Source of the DNA: Baylisascaris procyonis
Lineage: Eukaryota; Nematoda; Chromadorea; Rhabditida; Ascarididae
Direction: 5' to 3'
DNA: 64,000 nt
Assembly: GCA_037389465.1 (NCBI GenBank)
Contig: JAZARR010000171.1
Coordinates: forward strand, 5,417,001-5,481,000
A program made the position numbers and the translations under genes. Of the stretch, positions 1-23,004 are shown piece after piece (position 1 is the stretch's first letter; the number at the start of each line of letters is the position of its first letter). Below the pieces are notes generated by a model. It worked only from the letters and a program-made list of their open reading frames with translations, had not been told where the DNA came from and searched no databases.

Positions 1-649
1 CGACCTTTCAGTTAAACTTCTATTATCTTCTCAAGTATTGTTGATATTTCTTCATTGCAGCCATTTGCGATTTGTTATTATCAAGCAAAATGAGCAGCAT
101 AAATATGGTGTATAGTTTCAATGAGTACGGTTGATAAGATCTTTTCTGAGTCCGTAGAGGAAAAAAAAAACAGTCCACCGAGTTGTATTCCTTGAGGGGT
201 GTGCAACTTACTATGGTTGCTGAAGTGACCGAAGTAAGCGCGCCATCTCGTTCTATACGCATTCAATAGCGCACATAGTTTTTGTGGTGCCTATTTTCTT
301 CTACTAACCCTAGAATGACCTTATGGGCCCTGTTGCGGAAATTTCGGCTATCCACTTAAAAAATGTCCAAACGATAAGTGAACAAGTAATGCAAGTGCAA
401 TCAGAGAATGGTTTTAGAACAACTTTGTATTTTTTTAATGAACGGAATATGTAACTGCAAGCGGAGCTTAGCGGAATAGTGCTCCGAAAGAAAGCGACAG
501 TATACTGGTGTTAGACGATAATGGAACGAACAGCCGCTGGTAAGTTGAACATAGCGGAACCAAAACGACGAAGCATGAGCAGAATGCGTGGAACAAAAAA
601 AGTACTGCTGTCTGCTTAGGGCGGCGTGTGTTAATTCTAAAACCATCAT

Positions 650-651
<2 letters not shown>

Positions 652-696
<45 letters not shown>
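652..696. repeat. (TA)n microsatellite
   Basis: About 22 uninterrupted TA dinucleotides. Open frames crossing it read as alternating Ile-Tyr and are artefacts of the repeat. Confidence 0.97.
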
Positions 697-698
<2 letters not shown>

Positions 699-2080
699 GT
701 ATGTGCCAAATTTTACGGAAACTGGGAGGCCGATGTGTTGACAAAATTCGTAAGCAGAATATGTGATCCGATGAAGATGATAAAAATGAGGCCGATAGCA
801 ATGAAGATGACGTTGGTCAAAAATAACAATTTAGGAAGATAGCTATTTTATAGCACTTGTGAATGCAATGATTCTTAAATGAATTTTGATCACTAAATCG
901 GGGAAATTTGCATATTGAATTTATTGCTTCTTTCACTAATTCGTGTTGAGGAAAATTTTTCGAAAATTTCTGCATATTTGCATAAAAATTTTCAACGAAA
1001 AAAAACAGTGTATTCTTTCTTTTCACTAATGGCCATATTTTGATTAATTTATGAATTTTTTGTGCTCTTTTAAAAGTTATCATTGTTGACCTAAAACGAT
1101 TGCCGACGATAAGTTTTCTTTTAGAATTTCCTCAAAAAAAAAAGCCATTATTCGTTTAATATCAGTGAGATTACATCGGTTGCTAGTGAGTGTGTAAAAG
1201 AATATCACACCAAAGCGTTTCCTCTCTCTTTTACTAAATAAAAAAAGCTCAATCCTTAAAACTTTTTGCTGTGATGGGAATTGCTGTATTTCTCAAAAAT
1301 TCCAACATTTTTCTTGCAATCGTCTATTCCACTCGATTATAATTGACCCAATGAATTAAGAATGACCCTCTTTAAATCTGAAATTTACAGTACGTTCGTT
1401 TTTTTAAATTTTCCTATCGAAAGGTTTTTCAATTATCTATGTTATTTTCTCGCAATTTATTTGTTCTATCTTTGCGAATCTCCATTGCTGACGCTTCATT
1501 TAATTCTGAAATATCGAATACATTCTAAAGTTTTCCCATTTTTTAAATAAACTCATCGAAAGTTGTGGTTTAAAAAAGATGTAAAAAACAATCTTTTTGG
1601 CTTGTCATAATCAGATACAACAATATTACTACAATTATGCAGTGTTGATGGTATTGACGAATGAGTGCATTTGCACTTCCTATGCCTACACAAATACCAG
1701 TATTTTTTTTTATCACTTCTCTGACATGCTGCTTTCATTTTCTGCCTTCATTGAAAGCATTCACGAAAACGTTTATTGCCGCTTTGCTTAGCATTGTCTA
1801 ACACTTTTCTCCTTCATTGCATCTTGGCTAATATTCGGCAAAGTGTTTCTTTCTTCACTATAGCTTTCTCTACATTTTTAATGTGCTTTTTTTTTTGTAA
1901 AACTCATGCAAAAAGCGCATCGTCAAGATATCACGTCTGTACTCGTGAATTTATGCCCCGTTCAGTTTGTAGAGGGAAACGTTGAATCTAAACACTGTTT
2001 TGGTTGTTCTGTGGTATTTTCATAAGTTTGCATTAATGCAGTATTTCAAAGTGCACTATGGTAATCTCATGTCTTTGTCT

Positions 2081-2190
2081 GTATGTGTTGGTCTGTCTAT
2101 CCGGATAATTTCAATCCGGCAAACAATTACGCTAGTGTCAGGAGATTTGGTGAATATAATGTATATTTCACCTTGATCACCAACAATATA
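2081..2190. repeat. Dispersed repeat copy A (TGTCTGTC core family)
   Basis: Contains a TGTATGTGTTGGTCTGTC core followed by CCGGATAATTTCAA, then AATTAC and AGGAGATTTGGTGAATAT. The same order of words recurs, diverged, near 5790-5960 and 31085-31215. Boundaries are approximate and no terminal repeats were found. Confidence 0.45.
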
Positions 2191-5100
2191 GTTCGCATTC
2201 TTGCAGCAGTTGTGAAAAATTTCAGATATTTAAAGACGAAAAAAATTTTATGTGCATATTACACCGTTTTATTTATTTTTTTAAAATTTTACACTATTTG
2301 ATTTTGTATTTTGCACCTTTCGAATAACGGGAAAATGAGCGTTTTATTGCAAAAGTACACAATTTACTAATTCCCTCAGGGAATTTTCTGCATTTATTTT
2401 TGGATATTCATGTGATAAGTTAACGTGATAGATTGAATTATATAAAAACAAAAATAAAAATCATCTCATATCAGCTCTCATGAAAAAAATTTTCTATCTC
2501 TTATCGGTCAAAATCCTTTGTTTCTTAACAGTGCTATCAAAGCACCTATAAAATTTGCCGCGTATATATTGATCAACATACCATACAGTATTCTATCAAT
2601 AAAAAATTTAAATCGCAATATAGATCAGTTATAATCGTAAATATAATACTGAAATAGACACATAAGTGCGCCCTATTTGTACTTGTAATAAAAGTATTTA
2701 TTAAATTTTCTAACGTATAGAATATACAAAATATTTGTGATATTTTATTTCACACTAATATTGTCGAATGTAGATTAAAGAATAATGGTCGAGTTGAAAG
2801 AATAGGAGATCGAAATATTTATGTGACTTATTCCAAATCTTCAGTCGTTTTCTTATCATCGCTTATCACAGTTTGATCATAACTTATCATAGTTTGATCG
2901 TTATATAAGGGAATCTTATCATGTCTTTAATCATTCATAATGAATGAGCCCAGCACAACTGCGCGATATTGCTTCTTTCTTGTTTTGCATTTATATTTGT
3001 CATTCGTATAGGGCTGATGTTATCTTTTGCGAGGAAATCTTTTATTTCGAGGAATTTCGTTGTTAAGTGGATTATTTAATTTTCTTTGAAATTTTTGACT
3101 TGAATATTTTAATATAACACATTCATCTTTATGATGCACTTATGTGGGATTTTAGTAAGTATTGCAGGATGAATTGCAATAAGTGTTTCTGAGAAGATTT
3201 GGATTAAATCCGGATCAATTCGCTACCGGAGCCGGAGCTGAGTTTAACCTACGATCATATTGAAGTGAACTTAATTCCTATGGTGATGATCACATCAAGA
3301 CTGAATGATGTGAGCTCTATGGACTTTCGTGGAGTCATAAATCCAAGTCCACCCTGATCTCGATGCTTTCGGTGTTTCAGCGAGCAAAACTTTTGAGACT
3401 GGAAGCTGCTTAGCACATCATTCTTATATCGCAGCAAATAGGTAGAAGTATATGTTAGAAACAATCCCTGCTCCAAGAGGGTGACTCTTTTCCAATATTT
3501 CTAGGTCGGGACGGGGCCTATTCTACCCCTACTTGAGCGTAATTTAAATCTGGTTGAAGGCCCCTGTTTAGTTTTTATTTGTGTGTGGAATCGGGCTTTA
3601 GCTCAAGATTGTTGGTGCGAGGGGAGCATTCAGTTGATCTCAGTATTGAACTTAAAGATATGCAACGTGGTTGAAAATGTTTAGCAGTTTTCTTCTAAAG
3701 TGGATATCCCATCAATTCATAAAGCCTTTTATTATTTTATTATAAAAAGTGATCCTTTTATAATTTGTTGATTATCAACAAGTTTCATAACAAACTTAAC
3801 AAGTAATAAGTATAGTAAGGCGACAAAACCGCCCGGTAGCATGTTCATCACCATTTCTTTATGCAACATTGCGTTCAGCGGCTTAATTATCGGCTCTTTC
3901 AAGCTTTTTTTGATGTGAAATCCGTTGCATTAGATATTGAATAATGAATGATAATCCGCAATCCTCTCATATTGCAGCATTTTTTTAAGTGAAACTTCTA
4001 AAGTGCAGCTTAAAAACGATTATGGTATAGTAGTTTTTTTTTTAATGAGCATAAATTAGAAATTGTTATAAGTCGAAAAAAATGAAAGTATGGTAAAAGT
4101 TGAATATGGATATTTTTCGGGTGGGCGGCAAAATAGTGAAGTTATGATGATGCATAAATTTTTAAGTGGGAATGCAAATGCAACAATGCACAAAAATTCC
4201 ACTTGAATGGAATGATTATTTCTTGATATATTTGCGCTTGAAATCACTTTCCTATTTGATGTTTGTTTCATAGTGTGCTTTCCTTATTCGTTCACTTTCG
4301 ATTATCTACAAATTGTTATCAAATTTCAAGTCTATTTTCTTAAGGCAAAAAAAGATTATGCTTAAGAGTGAGGCCATTCGTCTATGTTATGATGAGGGGA
4401 ATTGTAAGAGGAAAAGAGTCGTCCTCCTTCTACAATGAGCAATAAGGAATAGTTTTCAAAACGTTTAAACACAACATGAAAATGGAAAAATTTCAATTAT
4501 GGAAAGAAAATTTTTTTTCCTTGAAAATTTCAAATCCAGCTGAAATTTTTTAAACTATTTTATGCGAAAATGCTCAAATATCGTTCTCCTGTCGTTTCCT
4601 GCCTAAATTCTCTTTCTTAAATGTAATCATTTCAAAAATTTGAATCTTCCCTTCCCTTCATGTAGTGGTATTACAAACAAAAATATATCGTGGTATGTCC
4701 AGGTGGAGTTTAAGCAATAACAGTAATATGGGAAAAAGGAGGTGGGAGAATGGGTGCTAGCAACCTTCTCAGAATTTTTGGGCAAGGTTTAGAGAGTAGA
4801 GAATAAAAAGGCTAGAAAAAATAACGAACAATAGAAATTACATCACCATTATTAGTCAGCTGAATTAAAAAAATATGCAAATCAAATAGAAACTAAATAT
4901 GCAAATATGCAAATATGCAAATTTTGTGCTAATCCATTTCTGAAATAATTTTTTCCATAATTTTACTAAAATCGAATCGATCGATCGATTTTCGAAATCA
5001 CTTCATAATTATAGTGCATTTGAAAAGCGATTTATGAAAGCGGATTACGTCATAGAAGATGTTTAGCTATTAGCATGCCATCACACACTCACACTTCACA

Positions 5101-5631
5101 ACGTTGTTGAGGTGTTAGCAAAGAAATGCGCACGCCTCATCGGTCTTTTCTTGGTGAGGACAGCCGTGTGGCACAGCACGCAGCAATTCACGTTTTATTA
5201 TTATCGGTTGCTTCAATGCTTAGCGCCTTCATAACTTCCTTTATCACTCTCTCTCTCTCTTATATTCTCTTTCCATTATGCGCTTTCTAGCTCAATGATA
5301 GTATTTGAGAAATATCGATCAACCCCTCCCTTTCCCTTTCCTACCTTGTACCCCCTTCCTTAATCATCAGATATGTTTTCATCTATCGCTTGTTTTTTTA
5401 TAATTCAATTGGAACGAAGATATATCAATGATCATATTTCAAGCATTATAGTGAACTATACGTTCAAGTAGAATGCGCTTGATCTCAATATAAATTGCCT
5501 ATTTGTCTTTATTTAAAATTAAACCTAACGGAAATGCTATCATTTATTTATGCAAATGAATCTCTTCACTACTATAGTTTCGCTAACTTTCGTTTCCCAT
5601 ATATAAGATCTGTGCGAAGTTGATAGGACAG

Positions 5632-5650
5632 ATTTTTTTTTTTTTTTTTT
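5632..5650. repeat. Poly-T homopolymer
   Basis: An uninterrupted run of about 18-19 T. It is not followed by AG, so it is not by itself a splice acceptor. Confidence 0.9.
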
Positions 5651-5764
5651 AAATTGAAAGCTATTTTATTTATGCAAAGTGATTTGCAATTCAGCGATGT
5701 ACGCTTTTATGCATCGTTGCAAAATTTTTGCATTTGTGAAGCATCGAATCTAGTAAAAATTACA

Positions 5765-5960
5765 AAACGCATTATGACGTCATCGTGATTTTGCATGTGT
5801 ACATATGTGTCTGTGTCTGTCTGTCCACTTGTCGGATAGTTTTACATTGGAATAATATAAAATAACAGTTGAGAGATTTGATGGATATATTCTATGTATA
5901 TAAAATACACCGCGTGATGGCGGCCACTTTGGCAACTTTCATTTCAATCGGCCAGGTCGA
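5765..5960. repeat. Dispersed repeat copy B (TGTCTGTC core family)
   Basis: Has ATTATGACGTCAT upstream of TGTGTCTGTGTCTGTCTGTCC, then CGGATAGTTTTACATTGGAA, AGAGATTTGATGGATAT and a more G+C-rich tail. TGACGTCAT also lies just upstream of the core in the copy at 17365-17460. Edges are estimated by eye. Confidence 0.5.
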
Positions 5961-6110
5961 AGAAAACTATGGATATTTAAATGCGCCAAAAAATTTATCA
6001 ACATTTTTTTTCAACCGATTTGATCAGAAAATTGATCTTTTTATAAATTTTTATATTTTTTTCACATTTTTACGTTCAACTTGATCAAAAAAAATTTACA
6101 TTTATAAATT

Positions 6111-6158
6111 TATCGATAATTTCTATTATCGATAATTTATCGATAAATATTATCGATA
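6111..6158. promoter_or_regulatory. Cluster of four TATCGATA boxes
   Basis: Four perfect 8-bp palindromes TATCGATA begin at 6111, 6127, 6138 and 6151, all within 48 bp. In insects this is the DRE/DREF core. Whether a nematode factor uses it here is unknown, and it could simply be a small imperfect tandem repeat. Confidence 0.5.
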
Positions 6159-9100
6159 ATCTATTTCGCTATTGATTGCGCTACAATAAGTGAAATTACA
6201 ATAGCACATATCGTGCTATCTAATCTGGCGTGCTTTCCAAGTTCTTATGATAATGCGAGCGATTAAACAATGATTTGATGTCGTTGCTTGATATATGGGT
6301 GTTTTTTTTTTGCGCCAGCTGTCTTATTGAAAGCAATTCTCGTTGACAATTTAAGCATTGATTTCACTCAAAATTAGATGTGAATGAGCAAATTTTATTT
6401 CCTCATCTTATCCTATGCCGTAAGGGTTCGCTAACGATTCATTCATAATATCACTAGAAAATTCATCCGAATAGTAGCAGAAAGCTTATTGCAATAAAAA
6501 TTTGCATAAATATGTAAATATTAGTAAACTACGATTTTATATATGTATGTATATATCTATCTACCTCTTTTCCAAGCAGTTCGAGCTCACGAAACTGGAG
6601 AAGTAGAAAAATTTCTGATAGGAATGTTAGCTACCTAAGGTAACCGCATTGCTATAAGAGCTTGAGCTCAAGATTTTCCTACTCTATCGTCCATATTCGT
6701 GTTGTCATTCATTTTGAACGAAAAGCCAGTAAGGTTAGCAATGCAATGATCGTTGCTTGAAAGCAATGCGCAACTTTTTAGGGCTAAAGGCGACTAATTG
6801 TATTTTATGTATGCGCAAAATGGATATAGCGCTAGCGCAATCGTTTATCAACGAGCAACGAATCAATAAAATTTCAACGAGTACCTCAATCTCGAAAGGG
6901 AGGGGTATCCGATATGGGATTATTCAACTATACCTATTTCTATTCAAAAAAAACTTGTTCAACTTTGCAAATTTTTGGATCTCGTTATCACATCTTAAAA
7001 TGAAATCTCACAAATTTTGTGCGAGTATTAAATCAATGTTAGGTGATACACATAAATGCAGGTATTTATGCAAACCGTCGTTTCATATATCATTACAGCA
7101 CTCTCAATTTCTTCCATATTCAAACCGAGTTTGAAAATAATGTTGACAATTCAACTTTTTTATTATTTCCGCTTCTCGGAGCCATCTCCGGAGCTATCAC
7201 TCTAAAAAATATTTGAAGAAATGGTTGCCAGTATGTCACGTCAAACATTATAAGCGCAACTAAAGTGGCAATTAATTGCAATTTTCATTTCTGAAATGCA
7301 TAAAATTAGCGTGAATATTATAATTAACGTTTTCTGATACGAAACTATCGTAGTTTCTTTATAAGATTTTACTTAGTGTTGAATTAAAACCATATAGATT
7401 TAATTTATGTGAGATTGAACCCGCTCATCTTCGATATTAAATCTATGATCTTCATAGAATTGAAAGTAGAGATTTGGAGACCTATACGAAACGACACAAT
7501 AAAACTATGTAGGCAGCATTTCCGCAATTACAATGCATTCAGTGTCGCACTATAGCATATATTATGCATCGATCAAGCTCCTTGCTGAGTCAAAGCTTAT
7601 ACGAGGTGCAACTTTAATTGTCAAGTGGCAGCATCTCTATTTTAGGCATTAAGTTTCATTTTACATCACATCCTATAGGATTGCCCGCCGACTTCACATA
7701 TCGACGCAAATAATTTTCTTTCATCCTCAAAGTGTCAATTTACTCATTCAACAATCAATCATCATATTCTCCCTCATGTTGCGTTGCAATATTGCATTAC
7801 TACTTACAAATTGCAATTTGCATTACATCTAAATTTTGCATTGTAAATATTTGTAAATTTTTGAAGCGTATTTGCATTATGCGTGCTCCTTCGTCTCTTC
7901 ATTATCACTATAAGTGGAATCGATTAATTCGTTGAAAGCATTCGATGCATTTGTTTGCATACTTTGTGCTTAGAGAATTGTTAGCATTCAACAAACTCAT
8001 TTTGAATGCATTAGAGGAATATTTGTTATTTTATCATCAAATTTGAGATCCGTTTTTTTTTTTTTTGTTGATTTATAATCATATTTCGTTTCGCTATGAA
8101 AATATATCATATTTCAGTGAGTATTTCTTCATTTTCACTTCTATCACAATACATTAGCCAATTCTTTTTAAAATTTCCAACTTCGATATGTAAATTATTG
8201 CTCGCTTTTATTTCTATTCTCAAATCACTGTTGATGTTTTATTTTTAATTTTTTTTTTCAGTTTTTCTTAACATAGCTTTTATTACTCTATTTTTTATTG
8301 GTCTATAGAGGGAAGTGAACATATGTGAGATGCATAGGGAGAGGGAGGTTTGCATTATATTAGGTCATATTGTGATAAGGATTGGAGTAGAGCGCTTAAG
8401 GATTTCACGTTCTTCCTCTCAACTCGTAAATAAGAGTCAATAAACGAATATACAGTCTAATTCAATGAGCAACTCGAGTTGCATAGGAGGGCGTTTTCAT
8501 CGATCTGTCTTTGCAAAGGTAGAAACATGCAATACGATTGCGATAAGTGGGAGGTGAATGGGGAGTGGGGAGGTGGTGGGGAAGAGTATATAATTCTCAT
8601 CATAGTCAATAATTGGATGAAAAAAAGGAAATCTGCTCCGAACACCAAAGCTATACTAGTTTTCCAGGCCAAGAGTTCTGTTAGTGGATTTGTGACAGAA
8701 ATTTATGGAATGCCGATTAAGCTTTCTCGTTTAGTAATTTGGGCAGCAATATATCTATATCTGGATATATTATCACCTTTGTAGCTATCAAATCACTAAA
8801 TTGATAAGCATGATTAAGATTAATATTTACAATAATATTTATAAAGTTCCATCGCAGTAAACGAATTCATAAGCAACTTTGATTTTCCCTTATAAGCTAC
8901 TCATATATTGCATTATTCTTAATATGAGTATTTACACTAAAATAGTTTATTTCTATTTAATCCTTTTATTAGTTATTAAGGATATAGAATATAATCATTC
9001 GTTTTCATTAGCTATTTTTGAAGATATGTAAAATATATACGGTAAAAGCATACGGTATAATCATCGTAGCGGTTATTCATTTTATAGTAATTAATAGCGA

Positions 9101-9341
9101 ATAGCGAATAGAAGTTAATTATTTATTGATCGTTACTGAAATGAATACAACATAATTTGACGTTCACTCTGTGAGATTATTTTAATGAGAATATCGCCTA
9201 TAATTTAACAAGAATGTTACTCAAAGAATTTGAATTAAAAATATTATTTATTTGAAGCAATATTTTCATTGCTTTATTTTATAATTTGCAGTAATATTTG
9301 TAAGAGATGACAGTAATACTAATAAAAGATGTTATAGTTAA

Positions 9342-9398
9342 TTCTCTTCCTTTCTCTCCCTTTCTCTCCCTCTTTCTCTCCCTCCCTCTCTCTCTCTG
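9342..9398. repeat. CT-rich polypyrimidine tract
   Basis: About 57 nt of almost pure C+T, built from TTTCTCTCCC units and ending in (CT)n. It lies in otherwise unassigned DNA. Confidence 0.9.
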
Positions 9399-12300
9399 AA
9401 GTAATTGATATTCGCTTAGATTCCCTTTAAATTATATATCTTTAATATTATTTTATTTAAAAAAAAGAGAATATCAAGTAATATCGTTTGAATTTTCTAG
9501 GGAAATAACAAATATAACATTGAATAGATATATTATCTCGAGGTTTTATTTGAGATATAGAAGGGTTGTTATTTAGTGAGTGGAATATTTGAGGAGTGCA
9601 CTCACAATTCGTAAGTGAACACATACACACACGCAAATTGAAGCATCGCATCATTCGTTGCATGTCGACGCTTAACGAATTCTCTATTGAACCATGTTGC
9701 TCGTTGAATTGCAGCCGGCTGACACAACCAAATCCTATCGTCGCTATATTTATCCACTGTGTTTGTTGTTTAATGCTTAATAGCCTAGACCATTTTTATT
9801 GGCCTAGATTAGTGACTGAAATGTTGAATTATTTATCAATCTTATTTATGTTTAAATTTATATTACTGATATTATGATAGGTATAAAGTAAAGCGTTTTG
9901 ATGTAAAATAATAGCACATCTAAGGTGATATTGTCAAGGTGCACTCTTTTGGTATATGTCCGCCTACCTCAGCGAACTCATTTGAAACTTTTCTAGACGA
10001 GTGAAATTTTATCTGCTCGAAAAAGTACGCTTCGTTCGATGACACATGAACAAATAGTTCATTTATGAGATCTAAACTCTATTTAAACTTCTAAAAATAT
10101 ATTATTTATTACCAATAATACCAATTTTTGCAACTATATTTTTTTATTATCAATAATATTCTGATATTATTCAATGCTCTATAGAATATTTTAAGAAGTA
10201 CTATGTTTTTCCTGACTGAAATTAAATTTTTATCAATTGTTATTGAACATATCTTTGCCTTAATTAAACTAGATTAGTTTGCTTTAAAGTTTAAAACTCG
10301 GATGACGCAGCAATATTTCATGTTTTCTCATTATGCTTAAAAACTGTACTATTCTTTACCAGCCTATTCTATGACTTCAAGCATATCTTTATACCTTTGT
10401 CTAAAAAAAAATGTTTACTAGTTGAAGTAATCCCTCGAGATTCTGTTAAAAAAAATAGGAACGTTCGAATGATCATAGTGGATGCCCATTCAAAAGTAGT
10501 GATAAACCTGGATGGATAGGAACAAAGAGGGTACATATTATTACGCTACTTTATCATCGTTATCAATTAGCTAAGCATTAAATCATCATCTAAGTACCTC
10601 ACAGCTGTCAACCAGTCTTTCTAGCTGTCCTGAAAATGAGCGGAATCCAAATCGCTCCCTCATATTATTTAAAATAAACTTTCGCAATTACTCCTAGCAA
10701 GTGCAAGTTTCATTTTTTTTTCAAAATTTTATACAGTAAAGATTTTTTCTTTCAAAGTTTTTTTTTTGATACGATCAATAAACAAATAAGTTAATCGATC
10801 AACACTATACTATTGATTTTGTTTCCGTTTTTTTTCACTAATTTTTGTAATAAATTACAGTGTTTCACTTTTACAATAAATTACAATGTTATAATTTACA
10901 GCAACAGTGTTTCCGGTTTCACTCATTTCCGGTTCATTCAATGCAATTTTGCTTTCGGTTACAATAAGGTTGAGAATATTTTTCAAATGCATCGTAACAT
11001 TGCCATCGTTATCACAGTCATTATTTCATCGAATAAATATAAGTAATATATGTCATTTATCGCGTTCCAAATGTCGGCTATTACGTCTATTTTATGATCG
11101 AAAATTTCATTTTCATCTCATTTAATGCGTTTCATTTTGTCATTGCAAACAAACATTTCACGTGACGTTAATTTTCCTCTCACATTGTTGAATTTTTATT
11201 TTCGTTTTATTTTCGTTCATTCTTATATTGCTAACGTTTAGGATTGATTGCATTTAATGAATAAATATCGATTTCGGCGATTATATCTAGAAATTAGTTA
11301 AATTTTATTTATTGAATATGCAAATTTTGTTTGAAAGTTTATCGATAGAGTAGAGTTGAAAATTTTATATCAAAGAGATAGAAGTGTATAAAGTTCAAGT
11401 GGCTATTTTCTTGACCATCAATTTGGTCATTGTGCTCATTTCTTCCGTCCGAATCAAAAATCTTTCTAGAACGGTATATGTCGTTGAAGGCGTAAAAAGT
11501 TACCATACCTTATGGTATCACAATAAGAACAGTACGGAAATGCCATCTTCGAGAATATGTTTTTGCTGTTGGAATATTGTTGCTTTTTGAACGTTTTAGT
11601 TTGAATAGTGAAATCTACACCTTTTTCATTTAGTATGCAAAATGTCTTACTGGGAGGCTTTAAACCTTTTTTTACGACCCTAAAAAACGCATTTTCCATT
11701 TTGGTCATATTTAGCGCTTGTGAGGTTAATTATTAACTCTATATGTGAGTGTAGATATAAAAGTCCCACCATGTCTTAAGTTAACTCGCCTCGGATTTCC
11801 ACTATCGTGGTGTGTATTTATTTAGATTAAATCCGAACAATTAAACGTTGCTGTTTCTGTGAAGTATAGGTAATAACTCTGAGCCGTTCAGAAATTTTAT
11901 GAGTCTTATCATGATTTATAGAGAGTTATGTTATGATTAGAGTTCATGGGAAACGTTACGATGGGAGTTCAATCCCCTCCTATCCTTTCCCGGCCTTTAC
12001 TTTCCCCTTGCTCTCCTCCAGCCGCTCCCTCAGCAATGATAGCTATCATAATCTAATGGCTTTTGATAAATACTGCATATTATTTCTTATAGCTGTTTAT
12101 CGCCAATTTGATTTATGCCTATCGTTTCCAGCTAAATTATTTTTCCCAATCTCCATTTATGCGTATAGTTACTTTATTATTTTTGTTCATTCTTTATAAA
12201 TTTTATAATAATATTGCCATCAGCATTTATAATTTATTTGCGATTACTATCAATTTACTGCTATTGTGAATTTAGCGTTGCTGAGCGGATGAATAAGAAA

Positions 12301-12405
12301 TTGCGACAACGATGATAATTGAAAAATCGAGAAATCGACCGGAAATTCGCAGCAATCAAATAGAAATCATTTAAGTGGAATCGCCATCATGATGCATATC
12401 TCAAA

Positions 12406-23004
<10,599 letters not shown>

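Larger units (their letters stand above)
1..12405. other. Gene-poor left flank with no confident gene
   Basis: No exon series with family motifs or matching splice phases was found here on either strand. The open frames are short, biased to F, I, K, N and Y, and typical of A+T-rich noncoding DNA. The stretch holds a (TA)n tract (652-696), a dispersed-repeat copy near 2081-2190 and another near 5765-5960, a poly-T run (5632-5650), four TATCGATA boxes (6111-6158), a pyrimidine tract (9342-9398) and an island of more balanced composition at about 3190-3560. It may be upstream regulatory DNA of the channel gene or long introns of an unseen gene. Confidence 0.5.

Noticed and set aside
6757..7134. 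125-codon + frame
   Set aside because: No signal peptide, domain or codon character. Its composition matches the A+T-rich flank, and no splice or regulatory context supports it.
7405..7430. GAGATTGAACCCGCTC, a possible minus-strand tRNA T-arm
   Set aside because: Stem pairing fails and the remaining cloverleaf is absent.
11955..11985. GGGAGTTCAATCCCCTCC, looking like a tRNA T-arm
   Set aside because: The stem does not pair properly and no acceptor, D or anticodon arms can be placed upstream.
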